Notes under the pieces: model-generated | Database searches by the model: none | The model's input: only the letters and a program-made list of their open reading frames with translations | What the model was told of the DNA's origin: nothing | Program-made: the position numbers and the translations under genes | From: Capitella teleta | Taxonomy: Eukaryota; Annelida; Polychaeta; Capitellidae | Length of the DNA: 64,000 bases | Direction: 5' to 3' | Assembly: GCA_000328365.1 (NCBI GenBank) | Contig: KB310768.1 | Location: forward strand, 46,135-110,134 | Shown here: piece after piece, positions 20,859 through 33,499 of the stretch | Position numbering within the stretch: position 1 is the stretch's first letter | Layout: each line of letters begins with the position of its first letter

Positions 20859-20905
20859 CTGACTGAATTAGGACCTACATAATCTGTAGGTCCTAATTCA
20901 GTCAG
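20859..20905. repeat. Perfect 21-bp hairpin with 5-nt loop
   Basis: The arm ctgactgaattaggacctac (plus one a) at 20859-20879 is followed, after taatc, by its exact complement at 20885-20905. It lies 300 bp upstream of the elongase start codon, within the presumed 5' UTR intron. It is shorter than usual for a microRNA precursor. Confidence 0.9.
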
Positions 20906-21037
20906 ACAAACATATCTCTCATTATCAATGCTGGACATCTTAAGTCACTTAATATTTCACGAATAAAATTGTATTACATAATAAGTTATCATTGTAATTC
21001 TTCTACCAGCTAATTATCTCTCTGCTATAGCTCTTAC

Positions 21038-21300
21038 CTCGAATGCTTCGCTTCAGCGTTGTACGGATACAGACATTCACTTAACCACGTGAAAAGGGCT
21101 TATGAGTAGGAAGTGACACCAAAGAGAACGAATACGAACTTCAACTGAACACACACAAGGCAATAACGACAGCAAACAGAGCAGAAAGTGATTATATTAC
21201 CGATGTGAGCTGCTCAAGTGGCTGAAAGAAGTCAACGAACGATTATACCAAAGCAAATAAAATTCACCCAAGCAATCAAGGTCATTCTCCGTTTCAGTTG
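21038..21300 (-). other. Probable 5' UTR exon and promoter side of the elongase gene
   Basis: On the minus strand CATTCGAG is followed by the donor GTAAGAGC (exon would end at 21038). No ATG is needed here because the coding exon begins with its own acceptor. The transcription start is not resolved. Confidence 0.4.
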
Positions 21301-22800
21301 ATTTAATAGCACAATTCTAGAGCTCTCTAATGCGCTGATTTCGAAGGCCACGGTTGGGTTGGTGACTCTTTAATCTCTTTAGAAGTTCTCGTGCACCGTC
21401 GCACAGGGAGTGTTAAACGATCATGGTGTCCATCCAAACGCGGACTTGCTATGGGCCATGGTCTACTTGTATAGCTATGGGCCACCATGGTCTACTAGTA
21501 CCATGGAGAGATGCAGAAACTTAAAGTATTAAGAGTTCCACCTCTACGCTTGTTCCGCGTTTTAAGATATAACAAGTGTTTATATATTTAATCATTTCGC
21601 ACAACAAATACATTTGGGCTGAAGAGAAACAGATAAAACAGGAAATAACCAAGACATACATTGCTTGCTGATTTTTTGATTCTAGAAAGATGGCGAGGAT
21701 AAGATAACATTACAAATCATTAAAGCGACCAGTTTTGTGTTAATTAATTTAGTTTTAATACAATGAAGGTATGCCACCGCCTTATCAAGGAGATAAGACG
21801 GTGGATAATTAGATTCAATTATTCTCTGAACGTCTAATCAGTCTGTGGATTATAATGCCGTATTTGATCTGAATTATGTTGTTGACATATAATTGTTACA
21901 TAATATTTGGAATTCCGCGAAGCATTGTGCATTACAGAACAATATTTCGCCTTTTAGGACAACCATTTTTTATCTTCTCTCTTATCTTATAACAATCACC
22001 TGTATCGACATACACTTATCTTCGTCATGATATGAATGAAAATCGTGAGAAATATCGAAAAGATGAAAAGAATGTCTAGTTATGTTTATTCTTCTGCTTA
22101 AAATGGATCGAAACTACTTTTTATTGCGGATTAATTAACAAGGACATTTCACTCCTGATACTAAAGAAGTAAACATACTCAATTTGACCAGTTGACATGG
22201 AGGTTCATGTCTGCTTCGCGTGCGTTGTACTGTTGTATTATTCGTGTATCCATGGTAACTATATATGAATGTCTCGTCATTGCAGATTTTCGGATTCAAG
22301 GTTGAATGAAGCAGCCGCCAAACAGTTTCCGGTGCTCATAATATAACCACATAATATAACCATATCATAATATAACCACAGCATTATGACTCCACGAAGA
22401 ATCCACTAGAATACAACGTTCTCAACTTAACTCTCATAACGTTGTCAGTACGTTCAATGTGCACACCCGTGAGGGCCAACATAGTCCATGGTTAATATCT
22501 GATATTTTGCATAAGATTTGCATTTCAGGCTTCAAATCATTATGTGTTTGTTGTTCACGTGCTAGTTGATGCTATTTCAATGCATACACACTGACATTAC
22601 TGTGTCATAAACGCCCTTGGCCAGACCAGGAGCAGTCCGTGACGAACTTCCATCGATCATAACGCTCACTGAACGTTATGATAATAACAATATCTAGGGG
22701 CTGATTTCATAAACGTTTACGTAGATACTAGATAAGCTTGCTTTACAAGTAGTAAGTGAGACGAGGATTAGTTTATGCATTAATATCACGAGCAACAACA
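21300..22800. other. Intergenic, no gene seen; one GATA-type hairpin
   Basis: No exon is supported. A 13-bp hairpin with one mismatch lies at 21774-21804 (ccaccgccttatc, loop aagga, gataagacggtgg), placing two GATAAG motifs face to face. Short CCATGG-containing repeats occur at 21450-21510. Confidence 0.45.
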
Positions 22801-22807
22801 ACAAATA

Positions 22808-22895
22808 AACTGGTTTGAAACTGGTTTGAAACTGGTTTCAAATTTTTGTTTCAAACTGGTTTCAAACCAGTTTGAAACTGGTTTCAATTGGTTGA
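22808..22895. repeat. Short palindromic repeat cluster (AAACTGGTTT)
   Basis: About seven copies of AAACTGGTTTGA or its near-inverse TTTCAAACCAG in about 88 bp. Because CTGGTTT and AAACCAG are complementary, the cluster can fold into nested hairpins. Confidence 0.85.
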
Positions 22896-23195
22896 ACTGA
22901 TTCAGGATGCGGAAGCAAGCCAGTTCAACATAATTCCACATGACGTCACCTAAGGGCATGCAGAAAAACCTTCACATTAAATTACTTTGTTTGTGAAATA
23001 ACATTCGCCATTTTTTAGCCAAAGTTGTATTGACTAACAGCCTCAGTGCAATAATTGATCCTTATCTAATGTATATCTTCACCAAATCAGCGAATTTGCC
23101 TTAATGCTCACAAAGCAAGAGATGATCTGTAATCTGTATCACAAAGCTACGCTTGTCGCTTCACGTGAGGCGTCAGGTAATGAATATTCAACAGC

Positions 23196-23327
23196 CACTC
23201 CCAACCACATTGGGTAAAACAGGCGCCAGGCAGATCAGAATTCTCGGAAAAGGGTGTCACCCTACACTTCTCAATACATTCCGATAGTTACCCTTCCAAA
23301 CTACCTTTGACAGTAGCACACAACTTT
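23196..23327 (-). mobile_element. Diverged relative of SINE family 1
   Basis: Blocks such as ggcgccag, ttgacagtagcacacaac and the leading cactcccaacc align in order with the SINE family 1 body and tail, but most other positions differ. It is either an old copy or a sister subfamily. It directly abuts the tRNA-like element at 23335. Confidence 0.6.
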
Positions 23328-23334
23328 TTTTTTT

Positions 23335-23490
23335 AGGAGAGGTGAAGGCCGAGTGGGCAGCGGACTCACCTCGAAAGGTTTTGGCCGCTGCAGGTTCGAA
23401 GCCATCAGGAGATTGGTGATCCACAAATGCACTCATTGATCATTACGCGACACAGAGAGCCAATGTGATGCTGCCTGGTGTGCTCTTGTG
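23335..23490 (+). mobile_element. tRNA-Ser/Leu-type SINE-like element
   Basis: The A-box-like GGCCGAGTGGGCAGC at 23348-23362 and a perfect B box GGTTCGAAGCC at 23393-23403 are spaced like a class II tRNA. The body after the B box does not match families 1 or 2. The 3' end is uncertain. Confidence 0.55.
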
Positions 23491-23869
23491 ACATTATACA
23501 TTGCAGAACTTCACCACAGCTGCTATATCACACTTATAGGCCGCGACGGTACCCTCGAAAATGGTCCCCATGTTGGAATTTTTTTTTCGAATATTGATCA
23601 GGAGGAATTGTTGGTTAATTTGCAGACTTTCTTTCACTGCTGGGTGTTAATAAAAGCAGCCAACAAACACAACGCCGTATCTCACAGCGACCAAAAAGTC
23701 TTCCACAACAAACCAACAATTAACGTTCCATTAATACGCATTACCTATCCCTCCCAGAAGGGGTACCTGGAAACACCAAACATCTTTCCCAGAAATTACA
23801 TTATTTACTGTGTTCTAGAATTGTCCCAATTTGCAGTGAATACCAAGTGAACCCCTACAGCAGCAGCAG

Positions 23870-26800
23870 CTGAGATTTTCTGCCATATTTCTGGGTAAAC
23901 CTAACCCCCTTTAGAGCACTCTATTATATGATGTATTAATAATTTATTAAACATAAATTTTATGTTCAATGTTCTCAGTTTCAGTGGAACTATTCATCAC
24001 CCTTAAGACTGCTTTTATCTAAGATGTCCATCAATCACTGGGATTACGACGCTTGCACAAAGAATTAATTTCAATTAATTTCTGGTACAAAAGGACTACA
24101 TATTCACTGCTCTATGTTGACGGTAGTCATGGGTTCTAGTTGTGCGGTGTAAAAGTCTTGAATTCTATGAATACGGAATTCATTTTTAGTACATTTTTAG
24201 TACATTTACATCGTTAAATTTGAGGCCAGTGCTAATTAGTGAGGAGAAATTGCATGAGTGTTGTGGAACTGAGAAAACAAACCGTGCTGATATCAGTGTG
24301 TATCAACATGGGGTACCAACTACTGTGGGATATCATACTCCATATTGACCACTTTAATGATAACACATAACAGGCAGTAGCATTAAAGTATAGAGGTTTA
24401 TTTGGTTATGAGAGAATGCTTGGCTTAAACCAGTTTTGATGCGATTCTGGTATGAACTATGTTGTCCAGTATGCAACATTGACGGTTGCTTGATAAGTTC
24501 TAAGTCTAACATAGAACGCCTTCTTTAAAATACTAACTCAGTGTTTAGGGCGTTCACAATCAAATGAAAAAGAACCTCTTTTGGGGACTTTCAAATCCTT
24601 ATTCAGAGACGTGTGCAAATTGAATGCCGACACAGTTTGTCTAAGCGTAGGGCTTCGGTCTGCAGTTTTGTATTTAAACTTACACATAATAAATATGTCT
24701 GTTGCATTTGGACAATGAAGCGGAGGAGGAGGAGAAGGAGGAGGAGGAGGGAGTCGTGGCAGATGAGTGGGTTCAGTTAGGGCGTGGCGGCATTGTGTTG
24801 ACCACTTGGCGAGGATCTTACACGTGTGATTAACGGCCGAATGATCACTTCCGGGTCAGCTAGGGTTCAAACATGCAGGATTCCGGTGACATAATTAGCA
24901 AATCTCATAACTCATGCATATTCGCAACAATGCAACAATGTCGACGCCACGCAGTTCTCTGGCGATGAGGTACGCATCGATCCGAATAATAATCGATTAA
25001 ACGCAGCAGGACACACGTGAAGTTCCAACCAGGATACGTCTGCCTGAAACAATGTTCTGCTCGATAAATTGCTAAATACTGATAGTTCATTAATATCCAA
25101 ACTTTACCATTATATTGAACCTACATCGATTTTGCTGTGTCTTGGGAATGAATGATATATCGGTGCTACACGTAAATAGCGTATAACATTATACTGTGAG
25201 ATTCAAATGCTAGTTGCATGATGGTGAAGCGTCACTGCAATTGTATTGCGAGCAGATCATTGCATCCTTCGTGCGCTCTTTGATCCTTCGCACACAAAAT
25301 CCCTCATGTCCTCTTTCGCAGTGAGGTTTATGATTATCAGCTGATCACATTTTTATCTCAGTAGATTTGCAAATGAATTTCCGATCTCGTGTTTCGTATG
25401 CATTGTGGACGCCTTCTTCTTCCTTTCACTTTGCTCCATGATGAAATATGCGCGCAACGAGGGACCCTTGCTGATCGGGTAGAGGGGGCAATCGAGATAT
25501 TCCCCACCCCCCGCCGAGGAACTTCCGCCGGTGGAAGGGGCATATGGCAGCTGCAGTGCCCTAGGTGGATGCTGCGCCATGCAATCATCCCATTGCTCCT
25601 TGCTCCTTCTTGGCTTGGCTTTATTTTCACGGCTTCAACGTGGTGGACATATTTGGGGAATCATCCTGGATGGCACTGGGTTTGCATCCTGAAGATGACC
25701 AACCCAAGAGAGGCTACACCAGACAGCAAACCTTGACCCCTCTTCCATGTTTGTCCATTTGCTTGCATGGCATATATATTTCCTGTGCGTTTTGTCGTGA
25801 CTGTTTAAGACAGTGACTTGCGATTGTTTTATCTCATCCTACAGTTAGTATCGGAATTGTGTGTGTATGTCAAGGCATGTAATACGACAAAACAATTAAG
25901 ATCGAATTTTATTCATTCACTGAAAAGCGTTAACATGATAAACTGCCCATAGATAACGATGAATGACCAAAGGTTGAATGCTTGCCCAAAATCAACAATA
26001 TACATCTATTAACTAAATCAGGGTATCAAAATAATGTTAATTGACAGAGTTATCATCAGCAAAAAAATCCCCGATCTCAAGGACAGAGGTCATATGCCTC
26101 GCTAATCAACCACCGATATCAATTTTCAAAGCCATATTGGGATAAAAAGATAGATCCGAGATGAGAATAAAAAAATGAAAAAAAAAACATTGCCTGCTTC
26201 ATAAAACCCGGCTTTGGCATTCGTCTTGCTTCCCTGAGATGCGTTTTGCATAATTCTGTGATATTCACACATCTATTGTTGTCAATGATCTTCTTCAGTC
26301 TCGATTCTTCCGACAAAAACAATCGCGAGAATTTCGCAGAAAGAAGAGACATTAGCCAAATGGACAAAAAGCTAGATAGGACACTTCAGATTTGTTGGAT
26401 CTGAGATATCTGAGAACGAGGCTGCGCATATAAGTATCATCAGAATCAGCTGTGGTTCTTCTTATAATTAATTATTCACGCGCTCACTAACCAATCAGCA
26501 CAAAGTACGGCAGTTGCAACATTATGCAACCTTGCAATAATGGAAGTGTTTATTGGTGAGCAGAGTAAATGTATTCATGAATCCGTGTAAGTATCTCAGC
26601 ACGATGATTCCGTTGCCTCTTATTGACTTCTCGCAATCATAGCTCACAATTATATCTCAGCGTTTAGTTTTCAATTTTCATGTCTCCTCTATAAAAGGTG
26701 CAAAACTGAACATTCAAGATTACTCAAGATTAATTATGCAATCTCCCTCTTACAATATATTCATGTTCCAGGCACCCCACCCAGCAGAAGATACAACGTT

Positions 26801-27300
26801 GACTGCGAAATCATTTCTTTGTCAGATTGAGTCAGTTTGCTGACATGACCCGAGTCTCAAAACTGTCGGCACAACTCAAACAATTTGAAAAAGAGAAGAT
26901 GCCATGTGAATGGATTTGGCAAAGCTGTGTTCGTGATAATTAGCATGGATTGGTATTCTGTGGATCTGGACTTGAAAAGTTATTCAGTATGGCCACTTAA
27001 GTCACAATGGTGGTTCTGTTATAGGTCATCGATGATGTAATATTTCAACAGCATCCTGGTTTGAAAATCCTCCAACATGTTTCTTGCTTATGAACTAAAA
27101 AAATAATGGGATTTGTTTGGCAAAATTATAATCCCTATTTTACCTGCGATGATCATAAAAATCCAACTGAAAGGCAAATGTCAATAACTTAATATATTCA
27201 ATTGTTCAACCCACGGAGTAAGATCTCAGCCCAACATTGTTCCCTCATCATGGAACCCCACGCCTGTGCGAAATCTATTTAAAAGCGACTTTTGTCTGAA
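23870..27300. other. Long non-coding stretch, no convincing gene
   Basis: Only unsupported short frames. It contains a GA-rich microsatellite (24720-24752) and a locally GC-richer patch at 25380-25730 with overlapping short frames on both strands but no recognisable domain. Confidence 0.4.
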
Positions 27301-27319
27301 CAGCATAATGCATTGCTCA

Positions 27320-30300
27320 GAATTCACACCGACAGGTGAAGGTGCGAGTCACCTGAATGGTGTCCTGGAAGCGCGCTGAAATAGGTGAGGCACCATGCAT
27401 GAGAATTCCCCGGAATGCTTCATTGACGTTTCGATTCGCTGAATGGTGTGGCTCGAAGAAGAATTCCGCATCTGGTCGATAACGGACGAGAACCCATAAC
27501 AAACATAATAATTCAAGACGGTTGGAATAATATGGCGAATGTTAACTAATGTTTAAATACTGGATTCTTATTAGCATACTGGAGACTTTAACGTTTGATT
27601 CACCATTGCATGTTTGAATACTGAAAAAAATGAACTGTTGAATTAAGAAATACCTCAGCTCAGCTCAGAAGCATTTCTTGGTCCCTGGTTGACAATTACC
27701 TTTGCGCGAAATAGATCGAAGATGGATTTTTCAAATAGAGACTGCAAGTTAAACCTTCTCAAAATAAGTCAATTACCTCCATTGAGACTTCACGCTGGGA
27801 TATTTTTGATTTCATTCACATCATTGATCTTCCCTTCAGATCCCAGATTTGGGAATATCAAACCCATGCATGATCGAACTCTACACATCCAGGGGACGAC
27901 GTTCTTTGCAACTATTTCAGGAATCAGTGGACATTTATTCAAATTGGGTGAAGCAATCCGCGGATTGAATCTCCTCTGCTTCAGCGTAAAGCAAATAGTA
28001 AAGCATAAATTGGTTGAACATATACCTCGTCACACGGACATTGGTCATGTAGTTGAACAAAAGGAGGAAAAACACTCTGAGACATTATTTATAAGAATTC
28101 CAAAATGCACTGTGCACGGCGCTACCCGGATTTCAAAAAGTTCCTTGATTAATCCGTGATTTTTTTTATGTATGACCTAATTTTTTTGACAGTTTTGAGT
28201 TATGACAGGGTTCCAGGATTTGGCTGCAAAGAGGCTCAAGGAGTCAAGGGGTAATGCCCCCCTCACCATTTAGAGGCGCCACCAAGCGGGTGTTGATGCA
28301 CAACTATTCTTGTGCCATTATTCGACTAAAACATTGCGTCGTTTTCCTGGAGGGCGTTTGATGTTGCCTTTCCCAGGTACATAACAATCCTGTTGTGCAC
28401 ATGGTACCAACTCATCTGAATTCCTACTTTATGCTCGTTGCCATGTACTGTGGTAGCATCGGGGGATTCCGCAATAGAGGGATATTTTTCTGATGGTGCG
28501 CTGTCAGCGACCTGAAAGGCTTTCTTAAGAAGGAAAACCATCAATGATTGATGACGGGTTTGGTAAAATTTGTGTACCAAGTATCATCAATTATTTATCA
28601 ATAGACGCTGTGCTTGGTTCGTTTTACTGTTTAGTGATAGATTAAATAAAATAACAGCCAGATTATGAGGAGGAATGCTGTTTTATCGCTACACGTGCCA
28701 GAAGGACGTTTTGTCTTGCAAGGGGATTTATTTCTGCCGGGTTAAATCAGTCAGCCATTATGGAGCTTCGGCCCTGGGGTTTGTTTGTGCGGGTGGCTGT
28801 ATTGTACTTAACAAAAAAATTGGTGTAACATAAAACACCAATGCCCTCATGCGACTCGTTGTGGGTAAAATTTGAAGACGTTCATATTTCGATTGTGCTC
28901 GCGATGACGAACTTCCTCGGTTGGACTTTGCACTGAAAGCACCAACAAAAGTAATGTAACAAAATTCCATTGCACTCGTTCGATCTTAACTAAGAAGTTA
29001 AGTCCCATGAAGAGGATTCACTTTGGTCTTAGCCGGCATCATCTCCCATTCTCTTCTATTTTTTTTTTTTTTTTTCTATCTCTGAGTCGCACGTGGACCA
29101 CACACGACGTTCTCTCTATACGTCATATCGTATTAGAAATTGATTAGCTTTCGATTGTCTATGTAATTCATTTCTCAGTCGAGCAAGTGAATTTCAGCAC
29201 AAACGGAAAAAATAACCATGACGTCACAATGTGATCCATTTCGAAGATGGCTCTGAACTTCTCCGGTTGATACTCTTAACAGTGCAACCAAATTGCCATT
29301 GTTACTGAGATATCGATCCGCTTGAACACCTGTATTCACTTTGTATGTAGGGTTAAGGTGACAAAATGCCTTCATGGATTCATCTCGTTAATTTCAAGAA
29401 AAGTGAAGCGACGCTATGAAAGGTGTGAAGGACACGCATTGGCAATGGTGTACAGTGAATCGCAGGTAGCACGCTTTAATATGCAATTGTAAGCCACCTG
29501 TAGTCATGATACGATGAGCTCAGTAGACCACAGAGTACTGCTTTGATATCTGAGCACCGAGGGATTTATCTGAGTACGTATTAGTATATGCTGCTAAGTA
29601 CCGCGGATGAAGTATTTGCCCTTAGCAACTAACTCTATTTCATAATGCCACTCGTTTGGGCCAGAAGGCGTACAATTTTTCAGCTCGTACAATTAAACTC
29701 CTGGTTTAATTTGGCGGGAAAGTGTGACGTCACGGGATTCTCTTTTTCCCTTATCGTGCGTGTGGACGTAAACAAGTTAACGAAGGACGCCATTTTCTAT
29801 TGAGTGATTGATGTCCGGATGTGGAGATAAATAAACTGAAGAATAGACTCGCGGGGGTGGAATGCGTCATCACTTTTTTTCACCTTATCAAATGTGAATA
29901 CTAGAGGGCACATTGATATAAATAACGGGGTGAGCGAACCCCTTTAAACGATGATCATGTTGTTTTGTCACCATTCCAAGACAGACATTATGAATTATTC
30001 CGCATCAATTCAGGGAAATGCAATCGCATAATAAAAACAAGTTTTATGGACAATCTGATTGCTTTAGAATACACATTTTTAAGGAAGAATATTGATCTCG
30101 TGTAAACCAGATATAAAATGCAATCGTATAAACGCCAGATCTCATCTCAAAGACGATTAACAAGAGTCATCATCTCTTTGGGCACATTCAGTGCACTTTT
30201 GATTGTATCGTATTCGAAATGACTCCTTTTCATGTTTTATACTCAGGGTGTAATTGCTCGGGTATCCAGTTTGAGCCGGAATTGTTCCAAAAGTAATCGC

Positions 30301-31260
30301 ATTATTTAGCATGATAACCTGTGGGTTTTTTGTAGGCATAATAGTGGGTGTTCTTACACCCCCCGCCTCCCACCCCCTCGCTCTTCCTGCCGACTGGATC
30401 TCGGTTTTTTTATATCGATATATTCCCCGTTTATAATTCATCAAAAGTTGTTTTTGTAGAATTATAAACGAACATCACGTGGAATATTACAATGCAGATA
30501 TATCTTGCACTTTTTTCAAAAAGCTCTCACCAAAAAAATCATTCTGGAGATTCGCATTCTGATGTCCGATGCTGGATCGATATACTTATTATGATTACAT
30601 TCTTTATCAGTGCACTCATTAAGCCAGCACAGAGCCAGCAAACCAATGCCTCTAACAGCATCCGTGATGATGTCATTTTTGCGAAATTGCAATTTTTATT
30701 AACTCTACTTGGAAGCACTGTGAAGCAAGAGTCTCTCAGTTGAACTCGTGTGTGATTGCTTTGTCGTGTTCTTAAAGGCTCTGCATTGTCTCACAAGGAC
30801 AATGCATGTTTAATTTATGGACAAGATTTACATCTGGTTAGCATAAAGCACAATGAAAATAATTATCCTCGCTCAAAGGACTCTCTGTTATCCAGGGGTT
30901 GTTTAGAATGTTTGATTTGGATGCATATATGTAGGACAAATAAATTAGACGAGTTAAATTAATTGAACTTCTCATAATACTACACACACTCAATTAATTA
31001 CGCATGGAATCCATGACGTTATTATGTTAGGCACTGATATAATATGTAGCGCCGGTGTAGGTTTGATTGCGTGAAACAAAAAATGCAAATTTATAAAATC
31101 ATGTATGAGTGATATAGTAATACACTCACAGGCGCTCTTTGAGTGTACGACGGTGTTTGTCCCACCATCTGAAGGGAAATAATTTCAAGAATAAACTGCT
31201 AGAAAATGTCGATAATGCCCTTATTGAATATTACGTGAGGTAAGAATCAACCAATGTTAT
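27320..31260. other. Non-coding stretch, weak exon candidates only
   Basis: A minus-strand frame at 27350-27500 ends in a consensus donor (ATTCAG then GTGACT) and a 156-codon plus frame lies at 27689-28159; neither shows a known domain or a matching partner exon. A poly-T at 29059-29075 may be a retroposon end. Confidence 0.35.
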
Positions 31261-31261
31261 C

Positions 31262-31391
31262 AGTTCTTCTGTGCCTCTGCAGTGCTGTCCAACTGCTTAA
31301 CAGGACCGGGTGCTGTGTACAACTGTCTATGCAGGGTAAAGAGCTCTTTGGATTTATCGATAAGCGTTGGGTGGAGCCGTAAAAGCCCATC
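31262..31391 (+). mobile_element. SINE family 1, internally deleted copy
   Basis: In sense orientation it matches the family body from CTGCAGTGCTGTCCAACTGC through GGATTTATCGATAAG and then jumps to the tail GTTGGGTGGAGCCGTAAAA, so the C-rich middle of the 3' half is missing. The tRNA head is also missing. Confidence 0.8.
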
Positions 31392-31399
31392 ATGCCTGT

Positions 31400-33050
31400 A
31401 TGTCCAATGTTCCATGACGCTACGAACGACTTAGCCTCGGTCTGCCGCCGCAAGGCCTTCGATCTTTTGATTTTCACTATAGCCTCAACCCATTTTTTTC
31501 CCGTTTTAATGTTACACAATTTGGTCGAGTTTGCATTATTGTAGGGAAGAAGGTTACGTGCTTTTTATCTTTCACCTCAGCCAGTAAATGCCATTTTATC
31601 TGTGTAGAATGGAGTTCACCATTGCGGAGGCGAAGGATAAAATAATACAACAATCATTCCAGTACGGTGATCACGTGATCACATGCACTGAGTCGGTATC
31701 CATTGTCACCGCGAATCTAAACTAGTTTCGCGTGTTGGAATCAGCTGGAAGGAAAATGCCTGAATAAAAGTTTCTCGTGTATACAGGAACGCATCTTTGT
31801 TAACCACTGCAGCGGGTGCTACTGTCTTTTGTATGAATAGTCTATTGTCTTTTTCGATGCTGAATCATAGATTTGACAAGAGGCCTTGCTACGTTTCCGC
31901 AGACTGGACTCACGCGACATTTTTAGCATGAAAATAAGCTTGTATCTGTCGCTTACAACAAGTCTCAGCTGAATTAAACAATATTTATGCTTTAAATTAG
32001 ACGCATAACGGCGACATCTGCAGTCGTTCGTATGGAAAGCGGTGTCACTTGGTGTTTACGATCCGTGCGGCAGGTGTCTCTCTCTCTCTCTCTCTCTGAC
32101 AGCCTACGGACGTCAGCGATCTTTGCGTATTATGTCTTTCATTTCGACTGGAGCTTCGGGGCAGTCATTAATTTACAGAATTGTGCAATAATTTAGTTAT
32201 AGCATTACGGTGCTGTAAAGTTGGATCGATGTCAATACCAAAGGGCGCATAATTTGGAGATCTTTCGAGTATTTCGTCTTAGATGCGTAGGGCAATATTC
32301 TGTATATGTTTGTTTATGCATTAATTATAATTAATTATATTTGGTTCTCGTCTTATTATAATTTTTTTTTCTTAAGCAATGGCCACCATAGGTCTCAGTC
32401 CCCCTCTCGTCCGCCCTCTCAATAACCCGAGGGGGTGGCGGAGGGGTGTCAGAAGGTTGAATGTTGAATCAGCGTTCCGTTAGCGACAGATGACCGGTTG
32501 GTTTGTCGCATTTTGCACATTCAGCTGTCCTTGTACCGATGTTCTCACATACAATGACCAGCCGCTACAAGCAACTGTTTTTATTTTGCCGTTTGTTGCT
32601 CTTAATTGTTGTTTTTTTTTTTTGTTTTTTTTTTTTTTCAAACTGCTCATTTGAATTTCAAACTTTATCAATCTGCTTCGTTCTGGTGAGCACGGTGTGT
32701 GACCGATGAAAGATTCATGGAATTACGGACCAAAGTGAACACGAATCAGCGATGACTGTTCAGAATCGACAGATGCGAGCCATTAGTGTTTAGTACATTG
32801 CTTTGTTTTACTTCCACCCGGAAGTGTTATAACTTACACAGAATTCTATTTTTATTCATTTCATCATTCACAGTAGTTTTGTCGTTTAGCAATATCGTTT
32901 ATCAAACTAATTTCAACACATACCATTCATTAGTCGTCGATTGATGCCATGTTCTTTTATGCACAGTGTTGTATTATCATAAACATCAATGGTTAAGCTC
33001 ATGTGACTGATAGGTGTAGTTTTTGTGTGTGATTTTTCACCTTCTTATAT
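31400..33050. other. Non-coding stretch with (CT)n and T-rich tracts
   Basis: A (TC)n run lies at 32078-32097 in a GC-richer patch that could be a promoter; no coding exon follows directly. T-rich tracts lie at 32610-32640. A short candidate exon begins at 33057. Confidence 0.35.
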
Positions 33051-33056
33051 TTGCAG

Positions 33057-33113
33057 CTGCTTTACAGGATACCCCTAATGAGTAAGCGACAGACGTTCTT
33101 CTCTGGTTTAAAG
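33057..33113 (+). other. Candidate 57-bp exon (MSKRQTFFSGLK end)
   Basis: Bounded by a good acceptor (TTATATTTGCAG) and donor (AAAG then GTAAGC) and open in frame as 19 codons, with an ATG at 33078 giving MSKRQTFFSGLK. No partner exons were found, so it may be chance or the start of a gene whose other exons I cannot see. Confidence 0.25.
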
Positions 33114-33499
33114 GTAAGCTAAAAAGTTGCTCTGCCAATCCGGACTGTGCACATATTGAAATCAGACACAGCTTCAAGCGACTGCCATTAACGATTAACT
33201 GTACAATCTGTCAATTTTTAGCATTCGTCATTTATCGATAGAGTTACGTTGTTTTCCATTGCCACGAGTCATTCTTATGACATAATTTGATGGTCGTTGA
33301 AAGGGAAAGAATCAAATACCTGCCTATTTCTTATATGGGAAGGAACGGCAGTGTTGACCAATCAATATTAGATCACATAGTAATACTTGCCACGTGTATT
33401 GGTCAACATATTTGCCCAGTCAGCATTAATATTTTGTCTGTCCTAATAAGCATTGATCTTGCACGATATTGGTGGCATAATTGTTCAGAGAATAACATA

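Noticed and set aside
21774-21804. Hairpin as a histone-type 3' stem-loop
   Set aside because: Sequence and loop do not match the histone stem-loop and no histone gene is near.
25358-25816. Overlapping frames in a GC-richer patch
   Set aside because: Open on both strands with no recognisable domain and no splice partner.
27689-28159. 156-codon plus-strand frame
   Set aside because: No domain, signal peptide, splice support or composition difference from the background.
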